Shown here: positions 8,916-17,596 of the stretch, in pieces | Layout of the letters: each line of letters begins with the position of its first letter | How positions within the stretch are numbered: position 1 is the first letter of the stretch | From: TMED108 sp964386795 | GTDB lineage: Bacteria; Fidelibacterota; Marinisomatia; Marinisomatales; TCS55 | Direction of reading: 5' to 3' | Assembly: GCA_964386795.1 (NCBI GenBank) | Contig: CAYLUE010000001.1 | Location: 6,979 to 70,978 of the forward strand | DNA: 64,000 nucleotides | Made by a program: the position numbers and the translations under genes | The notes under the pieces: generated by a model | Seen by the model: only the letters and a program-made list of their open reading frames with translations | Database searches by the model: none | Told to the model about the DNA's origin: nothing

Positions 8916-9919
8916 TAACTGCTAGCTCCATGCTGTTTAATAATAGCATCTTTGGTCTGATCCACTACTTGTTGTAAAACAATTTCTGATGCGCCATCAG
9001 CCATTGCTCCAGCTGCAAATTTATGACCGCCGCCGCCAAATGATTTAGCGATATCATTGATTCTATACTTTCCCTTAGAACGAAAATTGATTCTACATCT
9101 GTTAGAATCGCTTTCATATACCATAATTGAAATCTCAACGCCTTTAATAGTTCTAACAAAATCAGTAAATCCATCAATATCTTGAGGAATTGCGCCGCTG
9201 CTTTCAACCATTTCTCTGGAAACTATAAAGGAAGCTATCTGACCATTGCTATGATATTTTAAATTATCAATCACCTTTGCCAATAAAGCAACTTGCGCTT
9301 TTGATCTATTCTCATAAATAGATTGATATATCTTTGAATTATCAACTCCATAATCAATGCAATCCATAGCAATTTTATGACTTTTTTGATTCGTATTATT
9401 ATGCCTAAATGATCCTGTATCTGTCATAACAGCAGTATAAATTCCTTGAGCCAGTAGTTCATTCAAATTGACATTATTATCTATCAAAAAATCATAAACC
9501 ATCTCACCGGTAGCCGCAGCATCAATATTGACATAATTATCATTAAAACGCCCATCATTTAGATTGGGGTGATGATCAATGTTTATGGTATAAATATTAT
9601 TATTATTCAATTTATTACCCAATACTCCCAACCTACCATAGTCTCCTATATCAAAAATCAATGCAAGGTCAGCGGTTAGCATCCACTCATCATGATCTAT
9701 TTCATTATATGTTTCAATGATATTATTCTGGTTTAAAAAATCATATTGATTAGGAAAATCAGAAATATGAATAATCTTACAATCTTTTTCTAGGCTTTTG
9801 ATATAGTGATACATAGCAGATGCGCTGCCCAACCCATCTCCATCAGGGTTTTGGTGAGTGGATAGCACAATTCTACTTGAGCTAAGAATTTTTTGATTTA
9901 ACTTTTTCCAGTCTAACAT
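8915..9919 (-). CDS. nrnA: DHH/DHHA1 phosphoesterase, NrnA-like
   Basis: DHH-DHHA1 proteins of this type degrade nanoRNA and, in some species, 3'-phosphoadenosine 5'-phosphate or cyclic dinucleotide products. From the ATG at 9919 it is 334 residues. The open frame continues to 10060, but that N-terminal extension is lysine-rich, has no family match and would run into the adenosyltransferase gene. Motifs are STHQNPDGDGLGS (metal-binding DxD), the eponymous DHH in IDHHPN, and the DHHA1 signature GGGGHKFAAGA near residue 300. Whether it acts on oligoribonucleotides, pAp or pGpG cannot be decided here. Confidence 0.88.
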   Translation of the reverse strand: MLDWKKLNQKILSSSRIVLSTHQNPDGDGLGSASAMYHYIKSLEKDCKIIHISDFPNQYDFLNQNNIIETYNEIDHDEWMLTADLALIFDIGDYGRLGVLGNKLNNNNIYTINIDHHPNLNDGRFNDNYVNIDAAATGEMVYDFLIDNNVNLNELLAQGIYTAVMTDTGSFRHNNTNQKSHKIAMDCIDYGVDNSKIYQSIYENRSKAQVALLAKVIDNLKYHSNGQIASFIVSREMVESSGAIPQDIDGFTDFVRTIKGVEISIMVYESDSNRCRINFRSKGKYRINDIAKSFGGGGHKFAAGAMADGASEIVLQQVVDQTKDAIIKQHGASS

Positions 9920-9980
9920 AATTTTATAAGACCTAGAATTTATGAATTTTTTATGAATTAATACTAAGGAATGAAGGGGT

Positions 9981-10526
9981 TTATATTTCCCTATCCCAAA
10001 GTATTTCTTCAGCGCCACGTTCAGAGGAAATATAGCGCGCAAGGACAAATAAATAATCACTAAGACGATTTAAATAAGGCAACCAAGTTTTATTTTCTTT
10101 AATAGAATCTATAATTTCAACACAAGAGCGTTCTGCTCTTCTGCATACTGACCTAGCTAGGTGTATACGTGAACAAAATTCATCACCGCCCGGTAGAATA
10201 AACTCCTTCAACGGCTTGAGACTTTGATTATACTCATCTATTCTTTCCTCTAAAAATTCTATTCTACTTTCACCAATTAACATCGTTTCTGAGCTTTGGA
10301 CAGATACTTCCCCTCCTAGATTAAATAAATCCTGCTGTATTGATTGTAGATCACTAATAACAGTTTCTGCTTTACAAACAGTTATTGCGCTACCAATTTG
10401 AGAATTAAGCTCATCAATATCACCTAAGAGAATTATGAATGGATGAGATTTAGATACTCTTTCTCCATTGCCTAGGCTTGTCTTTCCTTTGTCTCCAGAC
10501 TTAGTAGTTACTTTAGATATTCTCAT
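9981..10526 (-). CDS. PduO-type ATP:cob(I)alamin adenosyltransferase
   Basis: This enzyme transfers the adenosyl group of ATP to cob(I)alamin to make adenosylcobalamin. The 181-residue four-helix protein shows the ATP-binding N-terminal motif VTTKSGDKGKT, the conserved arginine cluster ARSVCRRAER and the YLNRLSDYLFVLAR helix, all typical of the PduO/MMAB family. Its start is one base after the upstream antiporter stop. The natural client in this window is methylmalonyl-CoA mutase, seven genes downstream. The family has high confidence; the pairing is inference from context. Confidence 0.93.
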   Translation of the reverse strand: MRISKVTTKSGDKGKTSLGNGERVSKSHPFIILLGDIDELNSQIGSAITVCKAETVISDLQSIQQDLFNLGGEVSVQSSETMLIGESRIEFLEERIDEYNQSLKPLKEFILPGGDEFCSRIHLARSVCRRAERSCVEIIDSIKENKTWLPYLNRLSDYLFVLARYISSERGAEEILWDREI

Positions 10527-10527
10527 C

Positions 10528-11922
10528 CTAAAAAAATAATAAACTGACTATAGCAAATAGTGGAAATAGAATAACTAAAGAATAGAGAAAATAGCCAAAA
10601 AAGGAAGGCATTTCTATCCCTGAAGATTCCGCAATAGACTTGACCATAAAATTAGGGGCATTTCCTATATAAGTATTTGCCCCCATAAAGACTGCTCCAG
10701 CTGAAATTGCCAGAAGGGTTTGTGACAATTCACCCATAAGAACCTGAGCATCACCCCCAGCTGTATTAAAAAATACTAGATACGTAGGTGCGTTATCAAG
10801 GAAACTGGATAAAATCCCCGTTAACCAGAAATACATATGGTTCACTGGTCCAGAATCGCTAGAAACAGAATTAATGATAGCTGCGAGGGCACCCTCTGTT
10901 CCTGCTTTAAGAATTGCAATTGCCGGTATAATTGTAATAAAAATACCAGCAAAAAGTTTAGCCACTTCCTGGATAGGAAACCAAGTATACTCATTTGCTT
11001 CTCGAATCTCTTTTGCAGTGTATTTCCAGCTTGCATAGGCAAGACACAATAACAAAATATCTCTAATAATATTCTGAAGCTCAACATGAACATGATAAAC
11101 GGTAAATTCAATATGAGGTTTCCAAAAACCGCTTAATAATACAGAACCTACAACGCCAAGAATTAATAATAAGTTAAACGACCCTTTCAACCCTATCTTT
11201 TCCCTGCTAGTAGCAGTTGGTAATTCGCCTTCTTTTTTATATTGAATTGTATCATAGATATAAAAAATTATAACAAGGGACGCTACCATAAACAGCATAG
11301 GTATAAACATTGCTTTAGTGGTCCAAAAGAAATCTACACCTTTAAGAAAACCTAAAAATAAAGGCGGGTCACCTAATGGGGTTAATGATCCTCCTATATT
11401 CGCAACCAAGAAAATAAAAAATATCACCACATGAACTTTATATTTTCTATCCTTATTTGCTCGCAAAAGTGGTCGAATAAGCAGCATAGCTGCGCCTGTG
11501 GTTCCCATCCAGCTTGCCAGCAGAGTACCCACAAATATGATTGTAGTATTCATGATGGGTGTCCCTACTAAGGAACCTGTTAATTGAACACCACCGGAAA
11601 TAGTAAAAAGCGCTAATAATAGAATAATAAAAGGGATATACTCAAGTAACCCCACATGTAAAACTTCATATATAGTTATTGCTAGTCCCTGCGAAAGAAT
11701 AAATGGTAGGACAAAAAGTGTGGCCCAAAATGCCGATATCTTACCGAAATTATGATGCCAATAATCGGGAGCAATCAAAGGAAATATAGCAATTGATAGA
11801 AGAATTCCAGCAAAGGGAATCACCCAAAGAATCGACAATTCTCCTCCTTCTAAATGGGGAGCTCCAGTTGAGCCAGCGGTAAGGCTGGTAATAGATAAAA
11901 TTATTGTAGTTATTAATTTCAT
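10528..11922 (-). CDS. nhaD: NhaD-like sodium:proton antiporter
   Basis: This 464-residue membrane protein of the ion transporter superfamily has about 12 hydrophobic segments. NhaD-type antiporters exchange Na+ or Li+ for H+ at alkaline pH. Recognisable family stretches are LGDPPLFLGFLKGVDFFW, SSFLDNAPTYLVFF near residue 375, and the MGANTYIGNAPNFMVK loop. It heads the left minus-strand array and is divergent from nqrM. The location next to a sodium-pumping NQR fits a role in sodium cycling. It could also be a dicarboxylate carrier of the same superfamily, but the NAP loops favour NhaD. Confidence 0.82.
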   Translation of the reverse strand: MKLITTIILSITSLTAGSTGAPHLEGGELSILWVIPFAGILLSIAIFPLIAPDYWHHNFGKISAFWATLFVLPFILSQGLAITIYEVLHVGLLEYIPFIILLLALFTISGGVQLTGSLVGTPIMNTTIIFVGTLLASWMGTTGAAMLLIRPLLRANKDRKYKVHVVIFFIFLVANIGGSLTPLGDPPLFLGFLKGVDFFWTTKAMFIPMLFMVASLVIIFYIYDTIQYKKEGELPTATSREKIGLKGSFNLLLILGVVGSVLLSGFWKPHIEFTVYHVHVELQNIIRDILLLCLAYASWKYTAKEIREANEYTWFPIQEVAKLFAGIFITIIPAIAILKAGTEGALAAIINSVSSDSGPVNHMYFWLTGILSSFLDNAPTYLVFFNTAGGDAQVLMGELSQTLLAISAGAVFMGANTYIGNAPNFMVKSIAESSGIEMPSFFGYFLYSLVILFPLFAIVSLLFF

Positions 11923-12035
11923 AATATTATTTGATATTTTTTGGTTAATGAATAAATGAAATTTAATTACTGTAGAGCGATTCTTCCTAATTATTGATGC
12001 AGGAATTATATCAATTTATTGAATTAAATTAAGGT

Positions 12036-12224
12036 ATGGAATTTTTACTAACGATCATTGTGATAGGTATGGCAATCGCTGGAATGTCTATTGGAATTAT
12101 TTTTAATAATAAACCTTTACAAGGTTCATGTGGCGGTGTTGCAGAAAATTGTGTTTGTCTTGATGGCGGAAATTGCGATGATCCTTCTCAAAAGCCAGAA
12201 TCTACCTTCATCCCAGAAGACTGA
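12036..12224 (+). CDS. nqrM: Na+-NQR maturation protein NqrM (DUF539)
   Basis: This 62-residue protein has one N-terminal membrane helix (about residues 4-25), then a short Cys-rich tail with GSCGGV, NCVC and NCDDP. Four tail cysteines are arranged much like NqrM, which is needed in Vibrio and Klebsiella to deliver iron to the NqrD/NqrE cysteine cluster. It lies on the opposite strand to the nqr genes. Its last 37 bases overlap the 3' end of apbE tail to tail. The assignment rests on size, anchor, the GSCGG motif and direct proximity to nqr. I consider it probable. Confidence 0.82.
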   Translation: MEFLLTIIVIGMAIAGMSIGIIFNNKPLQGSCGGVAENCVCLDGGNCDDPSQKPESTFIPED

Positions 12225-13258
12225 ACTGTTTGAAATTGTTCATTTTTATTTATAACCCAATATGCCTCTACTTCATCGAGGCTTTCAACTAGCTCCTTAC
12301 CCGATTCTAAAGACATCACATTTAATGCGGTAGCAATAGCATCTGCATCCATGCAAGTGGCGGCTACAACGGTTACTGATGATATATTAGATTCGATTGC
12401 ATAACCAGTTCTTGGATCAATTATATGGGAAAATTTAGATGAATCGAATTCATAAAAATTCCTATAATTTCCTGATGTAGCCATTGCCTTATTTATTATT
12501 GGAACAACTGCAATAATTTTTTCACCAGGCTGAATACTAGGCTTGGGCGAATCGATACCAATTCGCCAAGCTTTACCTCTGTTATTTTTTCCCAAAACCC
12601 TAACTTCGCCTCCAATTTCAATCATGAAGTTTTGATATCCAATAGATTTTATAAAATTGAATAAACGATCTACGCCCCAGCCTTTAGCAATGGCATTTAC
12701 ATCTAACTCTTGTCCTTTTTGTGATTTAATAAGAGAGTTTTGCGCTAATTTTATCTTATCATAACCAACCCTATCCTTGGCTAGTGTAATTTCAAGATCA
12801 GTAGGAGGTTGCCAGATTTCATCATATTCTCTGTCTGCTTTACCTTTTTTCCATGTTGAGCTAAGCGGGAGTGAAGAAATATCAAATGCGCCTTTTGAAA
12901 GATTAGACCAATGCAATGAGCGGTTAATTACTTGTTTGAATTCATGAGAAATAACGATTGCTGAGTTAGTTGGTATTTTATTAAATAACGATATTTCACT
13001 ATTCGCAACATAGGTTGACATTTGTTGATTAATTGAATTCAGTATTGAATCAACCTGGGTCTTAATTTGGTTCATTTCAGGAATTAAACCTCTTTGAGGA
13101 ACTAGACGAATTGTATAAAATGTTCCCATTGCAGGTCCAGCAATATCTAGATATTTTTTGGGGCTGCTACAGCCAAAAAGGGAAGCTAGAATAAGTAAGC
13201 AGAGAAATCCTCTTACTTGAAAAAATATGAGCTGAGTTTTATTAACCGAAACTATCAT
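12188..13258 (-). CDS. apbE: FAD:protein FMN transferase ApbE, lipoprotein
   Basis: ApbE flavinylates NqrB and NqrC by attaching FMN from FAD to a threonine. The 356-residue precursor has a signal with lipobox LFGC (Cys30), so the enzyme is predicted to be anchored facing the periplasm. Motifs are AGPAMGTFYTI, IEIGGEVRV for FAD binding, HIIDPRTGYA, and the metal-binding TCMDADAIATAL stretch. Its start overlaps the nqrF stop by 17 bases, placing it as the last gene of the nuo-nqr array. Both substrate motifs (DGxSGAT/DGxTGAT) are present in the neighbouring NqrB and NqrC. Confidence 0.95.
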   Translation of the reverse strand: MIVSVNKTQLIFFQVRGFLCLLILASLFGCSSPKKYLDIAGPAMGTFYTIRLVPQRGLIPEMNQIKTQVDSILNSINQQMSTYVANSEISLFNKIPTNSAIVISHEFKQVINRSLHWSNLSKGAFDISSLPLSSTWKKGKADREYDEIWQPPTDLEITLAKDRVGYDKIKLAQNSLIKSQKGQELDVNAIAKGWGVDRLFNFIKSIGYQNFMIEIGGEVRVLGKNNRGKAWRIGIDSPKPSIQPGEKIIAVVPIINKAMATSGNYRNFYEFDSSKFSHIIDPRTGYAIESNISSVTVVAATCMDADAIATALNVMSLESGKELVESLDEVEAYWVINKNEQFQTVQSSGMKVDSGF

Positions 13259-14477
13259 ATGCTATCATATCTCGCTCAACTCCAAGATCATAAAGCATTT
13301 TATCGCATGCATCAATCATCATTGGCGGTCCGCACATGTAATATTCTATTTCAGATGGATCATCATGATCTTTAAGGTATTCTTCCATGGCAACGTTATG
13401 GATAAATCCAGTAGGGCCTTTCCAATTATCTTCAGGCATAGGTTCAGATAGGCCAACGATATATTTAAAATTTGGGTATTCTTTTTCAAGCTTGAGAAAA
13501 TCATCATGATAAAACATTTCTCTTACTGATCGAGCTCCATAAAAGAAAGTAATCTTGCGATCGGTCTTTTTAGTATCAAGAAGATCTAAGAGATGGCTTC
13601 TCATTGGAGCCATACCTGCGCCACCACCCAAATAAAGCATCTCCCGGTCTGTATCTTTGGCAAAAAATTCACCAAATGGTCCAGATATCGTGACTTTATC
13701 ACCTTTTTTTAGATTAAAAATATAGGAGGATGCTATGCCAGGTGGCACCTGATCCCATAACGCAGGTGGTGGAGTGGCGATCCTTACATTTAACATAATT
13801 ATATTGCCTTCAGCGGGATGGTTTGCCATTGAATAAGCTCTAAAACAATCCTCATCATTATTAGCAACTACATCCCAAATCTTAAACTTATCCCAGTCAT
13901 CATGATATTCTTTTTCTACATTGAAATTTTTGAAACTTAATTGATGATATTCAGGAATATCAATTTGAATATATCCGCCTGCAGTAAAATTTAAATTTTC
14001 ACCTTTAGGAAGCTCTAAAATCAATTCTTTTATAAAGGTTGCAACATTATTGTTGGATCTGACAGTACAGTCCCATTTTTGAATATTAAATATCTCATCA
14101 GGCACATGAACTTTCATATTTTCTTTAATTTTTACCTGACAAGCTAGGCGCCAATTTTCTTTTGCTTCGGCTCTACTAATATGTCCTTTTTCAGTAGGTA
14201 GTATTTCACCACCACCTTCATTTACCTGACATTTACACAAAGCACATGTACCGCCACCTCCGCAGGCCGAAGGTAAAAAGATATTTTCTGTTGCTAACGC
14301 AGATAAAAGTGTAGAGCCTGGTCTAACCTTTAAGGATTTATCATCCTCTCCATTTATGTTAACCGAAACATCTCCCTGGGGAAGTAGTTTAGACTCTGCA
14401 AAATTTAACATTAAAACAAGGATTAAAATTACACCACTAAAAATAGCTACGCTTAATAAGGTTGAGGCGGTTATCAT
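13242..14477 (-). CDS. nqrF: Na+-translocating NADH:quinone reductase subunit F
   Basis: NqrF is the NADH-oxidising entry point of the sodium pump. The 411 residues comprise an N-terminal membrane helix (about 5-25), a 2Fe-2S ferredoxin domain with Cys72, Cys78, Cys81 and Cys113, an FAD domain with the RAYSMANHP motif, and an NADH domain with LGGGAGMAPMRSH and YMCGPPMM. The C-terminus YDSFG matches the family end. It overlaps the nqrE stop by 4 bases. All electron-transfer residues that I can check are present, so the enzyme should be functional. Confidence 0.97.
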   Translation of the reverse strand: MITASTLLSVAIFSGVILILVLMLNFAESKLLPQGDVSVNINGEDDKSLKVRPGSTLLSALATENIFLPSACGGGGTCALCKCQVNEGGGEILPTEKGHISRAEAKENWRLACQVKIKENMKVHVPDEIFNIQKWDCTVRSNNNVATFIKELILELPKGENLNFTAGGYIQIDIPEYHQLSFKNFNVEKEYHDDWDKFKIWDVVANNDEDCFRAYSMANHPAEGNIIMLNVRIATPPPALWDQVPPGIASSYIFNLKKGDKVTISGPFGEFFAKDTDREMLYLGGGAGMAPMRSHLLDLLDTKKTDRKITFFYGARSVREMFYHDDFLKLEKEYPNFKYIVGLSEPMPEDNWKGPTGFIHNVAMEEYLKDHDDPSEIEYYMCGPPMMIDACDKMLYDLGVERDMIAYDSFG

Positions 14478-15082
14478 AATTGAATTCCCCCAAATGACAT
14501 AAATGCAATAGATATCAAACCGGTTAATAGCATTGTTATACCAACACCCCTAAGGTTAGTCGGCACATTAGAATAGCGTAATCTGTAGCGTATTGATGCC
14601 ATAGCTACAATAGCTAAAAACCATCCTAGCCCAGATCCAAAACCAAAAACGATAGATTCCATTAATGTATAATTGCGTTCAACAAGAAATAATGATCCAC
14701 CTAATATGGAGCAATTAACCGCAATTAATGGAAGAAAGATTCCTAGGCTTTGGTATAGCGAAGGAGAAAATTTATCAATTACCATTTCTACCAACTGTAC
14801 CATCGCTGCGATCACAGCAATAAAGACGATTGGTTTAAGAAAACTTAAATTAACATCAGGAAAGCCTAGCCAGGCTAAGGCGCCATCACCTAAAAGATAA
14901 CTGTAAATGAACCAATTAGCAGGTGCAGTAATTGTCAAAACAAAGATTACGGCAAATCCAAGACCAATTGATGCATCAACTTTCTTAGAAACCGCCAAAA
15001 ACGAACACATACCAAGAAAATAAGCTAAGAGAATATTTTCAACAAAAACCGCTTTAGTTATTAAGCTTAAATAATGTTCCAT
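14474..15082 (-). CDS. nqrE: Na+-NQR subunit E
   Basis: This is a 202-residue integral membrane subunit with six predicted helices. It is paired with NqrD as an inverted-topology homologue. The two conserved cysteines that with NqrD hold an intramembrane iron site are visible in GMCSFLA (about residue 26) and VNCSILGG (about residue 120). It sits 3 bases downstream of nqrD and overlaps nqrF by 4 bases. The iron centre is the presumed target of NqrM, encoded just beyond apbE. Confidence 0.96.
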   Translation of the reverse strand: MEHYLSLITKAVFVENILLAYFLGMCSFLAVSKKVDASIGLGFAVIFVLTITAPANWFIYSYLLGDGALAWLGFPDVNLSFLKPIVFIAVIAAMVQLVEMVIDKFSPSLYQSLGIFLPLIAVNCSILGGSLFLVERNYTLMESIVFGFGSGLGWFLAIVAMASIRYRLRYSNVPTNLRGVGITMLLTGLISIAFMSFGGIQL

Positions 15083-15085
15083 CTT

Positions 15086-15712
15086 CTATTCCTGCTCAAC
15101 TTTTCCAATAATTCTTTGTGCCCAAACAATTAATCCAAGTATTATAAAAGCACCAGGACTTAAAACCATCAATCCCATATTCTCATATCCAGCAGCGTAC
15201 ATCGATTCTGGAATCACTTTAAAACCATAAATAGTGCCGCTTCCTAAAAGCTCTCTAAAAAAGCCAACTGCGATCAGAATCATACCGTACCCTAATCCAT
15301 TGCCGAGCCCATCTAAAAATGACTTCCAAGGTCCATTTTGCATTGCAAAGGCCTCTGCTCTTCCCATGATTATACAATTAGTGATAATTAGGGAAACAAA
15401 TACACTTAACTGCTTACTGATGTCGTACATATAGGCTTGTAAAACAAGGTCTGTTAATATCACCATCGATGCAATAACGGATAGCTGAACAATAATTCTT
15501 ACTTTTGATGGAATTAGGTTTCTTAGTAGTGATATGATAGTGTTTGAAACGCACAGTACAGCAATAACCGCTAGCGTCATCACAAGCGCTATATCTAACT
15601 TTGTAGTAACTGCAAGCGCTGAACAAATTCCCAAAACTTGTAAACTAATCGGATTATTACTCATTAATGGATCAGAAACAGCTCTTTTTGATGATTTACT
15701 AAGTATTGCCAT
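15086..15712 (-). CDS. nqrD: Na+-NQR subunit D
   Basis: This 208-residue membrane subunit has six predicted helices and a short cytoplasmic N-terminus. Conserved iron-site cysteines lie in LGICSALA (about residue 29) and ITNCIIMGRAEAFAM (about residue 112). The start ATG shares bases with the nqrC stop, and the gene is followed after 3 bases by nqrE. Length and gene order are canonical for Na+-NQR. This also helps separate it from RNF, whose homologous subunits have a different gene order. Confidence 0.96.
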   Translation of the reverse strand: MAILSKSSKRAVSDPLMSNNPISLQVLGICSALAVTTKLDIALVMTLAVIAVLCVSNTIISLLRNLIPSKVRIIVQLSVIASMVILTDLVLQAYMYDISKQLSVFVSLIITNCIIMGRAEAFAMQNGPWKSFLDGLGNGLGYGMILIAVGFFRELLGSGTIYGFKVIPESMYAAGYENMGLMVLSPGAFIILGLIVWAQRIIGKVEQE

Positions 15713-16428
15713 TAGCTTCTGATATTCTTTCTTATTTGTTCAAAATAAGGGTTATAATATTTTAAATCTTTTAATAAAAATTGATTTAACCCCCTGGAAG
15801 TCATTGTTGCACCAGTTATCCCATCAACCTGATGGTAGGCTTCATCAGATGACTCATCAACCACACCCTTTACAGTTTGAATACCAATCAGATTTCCTTG
15901 ATTATCAATAAATCTTTTTCCAACAAAATTCTGCTGAAACCAAGGCTTGTCAACCTCGGCCCCAAGGCCAGGCGTTTCAATGTGTCTATAAAAAGTGATA
16001 CCCTTGGCCGTAGCGCCATCGGGTTCAATAGAAAAATATCCATACATGGTTCCCCACAACCCTTTTCCTGAAATAGGAATAGCAAATCCATCTACTTTTC
16101 CATCCACAATTTTTTTATATAAAGGATAAAGGTCTGTGTCAACTTTAGGGTCAATATCTTGAGGTAGCTTACCTGGAATAACGTTACCTGATTTATCAAT
16201 CACAAACGAAACTATTGATTCGTTAAAAATCTGTTCCACGTTTTCTGTGGTCCATGGAGCTTCACTAGATGGCGTAAAACCCAACGAACTCAAAATATTT
16301 TTTTTAATATCTGCTTGAATATTGCTTATGGTAATATCCTCAAGAGAGGAGTATGCTGATGACAATACAAAAGCAAGTATCATTGTGATTAAGGTGGTAA
16401 AAATTAATGTATAACGATTACTATGCAT
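15712..16428 (-). CDS. nqrC: Na+-NQR subunit C, covalent FMN protein
   Basis: NqrC carries a covalently bound FMN on the periplasmic side. I place the start at the ATG at 16428, giving 238 residues that begin MHSNRYTLIF and go directly into the membrane anchor, as usual for NqrC. The longer ORF to 16476 would add 16 residues inside nqrB. The flavinylation motif DGITGATMTS ends with acceptor Thr208, matching the ApbE consensus. The start overlaps the nqrB stop by 8 bases. Confidence 0.95.
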   Translation of the reverse strand: MHSNRYTLIFTTLITMILAFVLSSAYSSLEDITISNIQADIKKNILSSLGFTPSSEAPWTTENVEQIFNESIVSFVIDKSGNVIPGKLPQDIDPKVDTDLYPLYKKIVDGKVDGFAIPISGKGLWGTMYGYFSIEPDGATAKGITFYRHIETPGLGAEVDKPWFQQNFVGKRFIDNQGNLIGIQTVKGVVDESSDEAYHQVDGITGATMTSRGLNQFLLKDLKYYNPYFEQIRKNIRS

Positions 16429-17596
16429 GTCGCGCTTTTCGTCGATTAATATTTGACTGAATGACGAACCAATCAATTAGAGCAGCAAATGCATTAACAA
16501 ATAATATTGAAAGCATAACACCTTCCGGATATGCAGGGTTAATGGAGCGAATTATCACAGTTAAAGAACCAAATAATATTCCATATATCCATCTGCCTTG
16601 ATTTGTATGGCAACCGGTAACGGGTTCTGTAGCCATAAAAACTGTTCCAAATAGAAAACTACCCATGACTAAGTGGTATTGTGGCGGAATTGTAAACATA
16701 GAGTTAGTTGAAAAAGGAGAAAATAGATTTGTTATAAGCGCCATCGAAACCAACCCTATTACGGCCCCAAAAATAACACGCCAATTTATTATCTTGATAT
16801 ATATCAAGAAAATTGCAGAAAGAATAATAAGTAGCTTATTGGTTTCTCCTATTGATCCAGGTACCCAGCCCCAAAAAAGATTCCACCAAGAATAATCAAA
16901 TTGAGTTACACTATTTAGCATTGATAAAGCATCTTGACCCAGTTCGCTTGCAGGTATAGATAGTGCGGTTGCGCCTGAATAGCCATCAGGTCCTAGAACC
17001 CATACTTTATCACCGGAAATCTTAGTTGGATATGTAAAAAATATAAATACTCTGGCTAATAGTGCGGGATTGAATATATTCATCCCAACGCCGCCAAAAA
17101 TTTCCTTTCCAATTACTATACCAAAGGTTGTTGCAATAGAAATCTGCCATAAAGGAATATTGGGTGGCATGGTTAGTGGAATCAATGCGCAGGTCACTAA
17201 AAATCCTTCACTCACTGGGTGTTTTCTAACAACTGCAAAAATAAGCTCCCAAAATGCTCCTGAAGCAAATGTTATAGCGATGATGGGCAGAATCTTTCCA
17301 AAGCCAAACCAGAAATTCTGCCAATTTGATCTTTCTAGTCCCATTGCTATTGCATTCTGATAACCAATATTCATCGCACCAAATAAATAGAGGGGTAATA
17401 ATGATATAACCACCAAAATCATTATTCGTTTCGTATCAATACTATCACGAATATGTGGCCCAGATTCAGTTACCTCATCGGTAGAAAAAAGAATTGTATC
17501 TGTAGCTTCAAAGATGGGATAAAGTTTTTCAAATCTTCCACCTTCTTCAAAATGAGGTTTAGTCTTATTTAATAGATTTTGAAGAAAATTTAACAT
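16421..17596 (-). CDS. nqrB: Na+-NQR subunit B, covalent FMN and sodium channel subunit
   Basis: This 391-residue, roughly ten-helix subunit provides the sodium path and carries FMN and riboflavin. The covalent FMN site is visible as DGYSGATALS with Thr210 as acceptor. Other family stretches are GKEIFGGVGMNIFNPALLARVF and FMATEPVTGCHTNQGRWIYG. It starts directly after the nqrA stop, with no intergenic base. The sequence appears complete and typical. Confidence 0.97.
   Translation of the reverse strand: MLNFLQNLLNKTKPHFEEGGRFEKLYPIFEATDTILFSTDEVTESGPHIRDSIDTKRIMILVVISLLPLYLFGAMNIGYQNAIAMGLERSNWQNFWFGFGKILPIIAITFASGAFWELIFAVVRKHPVSEGFLVTCALIPLTMPPNIPLWQISIATTFGIVIGKEIFGGVGMNIFNPALLARVFIFFTYPTKISGDKVWVLGPDGYSGATALSIPASELGQDALSMLNSVTQFDYSWWNLFWGWVPGSIGETNKLLIILSAIFLIYIKIINWRVIFGAVIGLVSMALITNLFSPFSTNSMFTIPPQYHLVMGSFLFGTVFMATEPVTGCHTNQGRWIYGILFGSLTVIIRSINPAYPEGVMLSILFVNAFAALIDWFVIQSNINRRKARHA

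Noticed and set aside
9920..10060. 47-residue N-terminal extension of the DHH phosphoesterase
   Set aside because: It is basic, without family similarity, and overlaps the adenosyltransferase end. The conserved protein starts at 9919.
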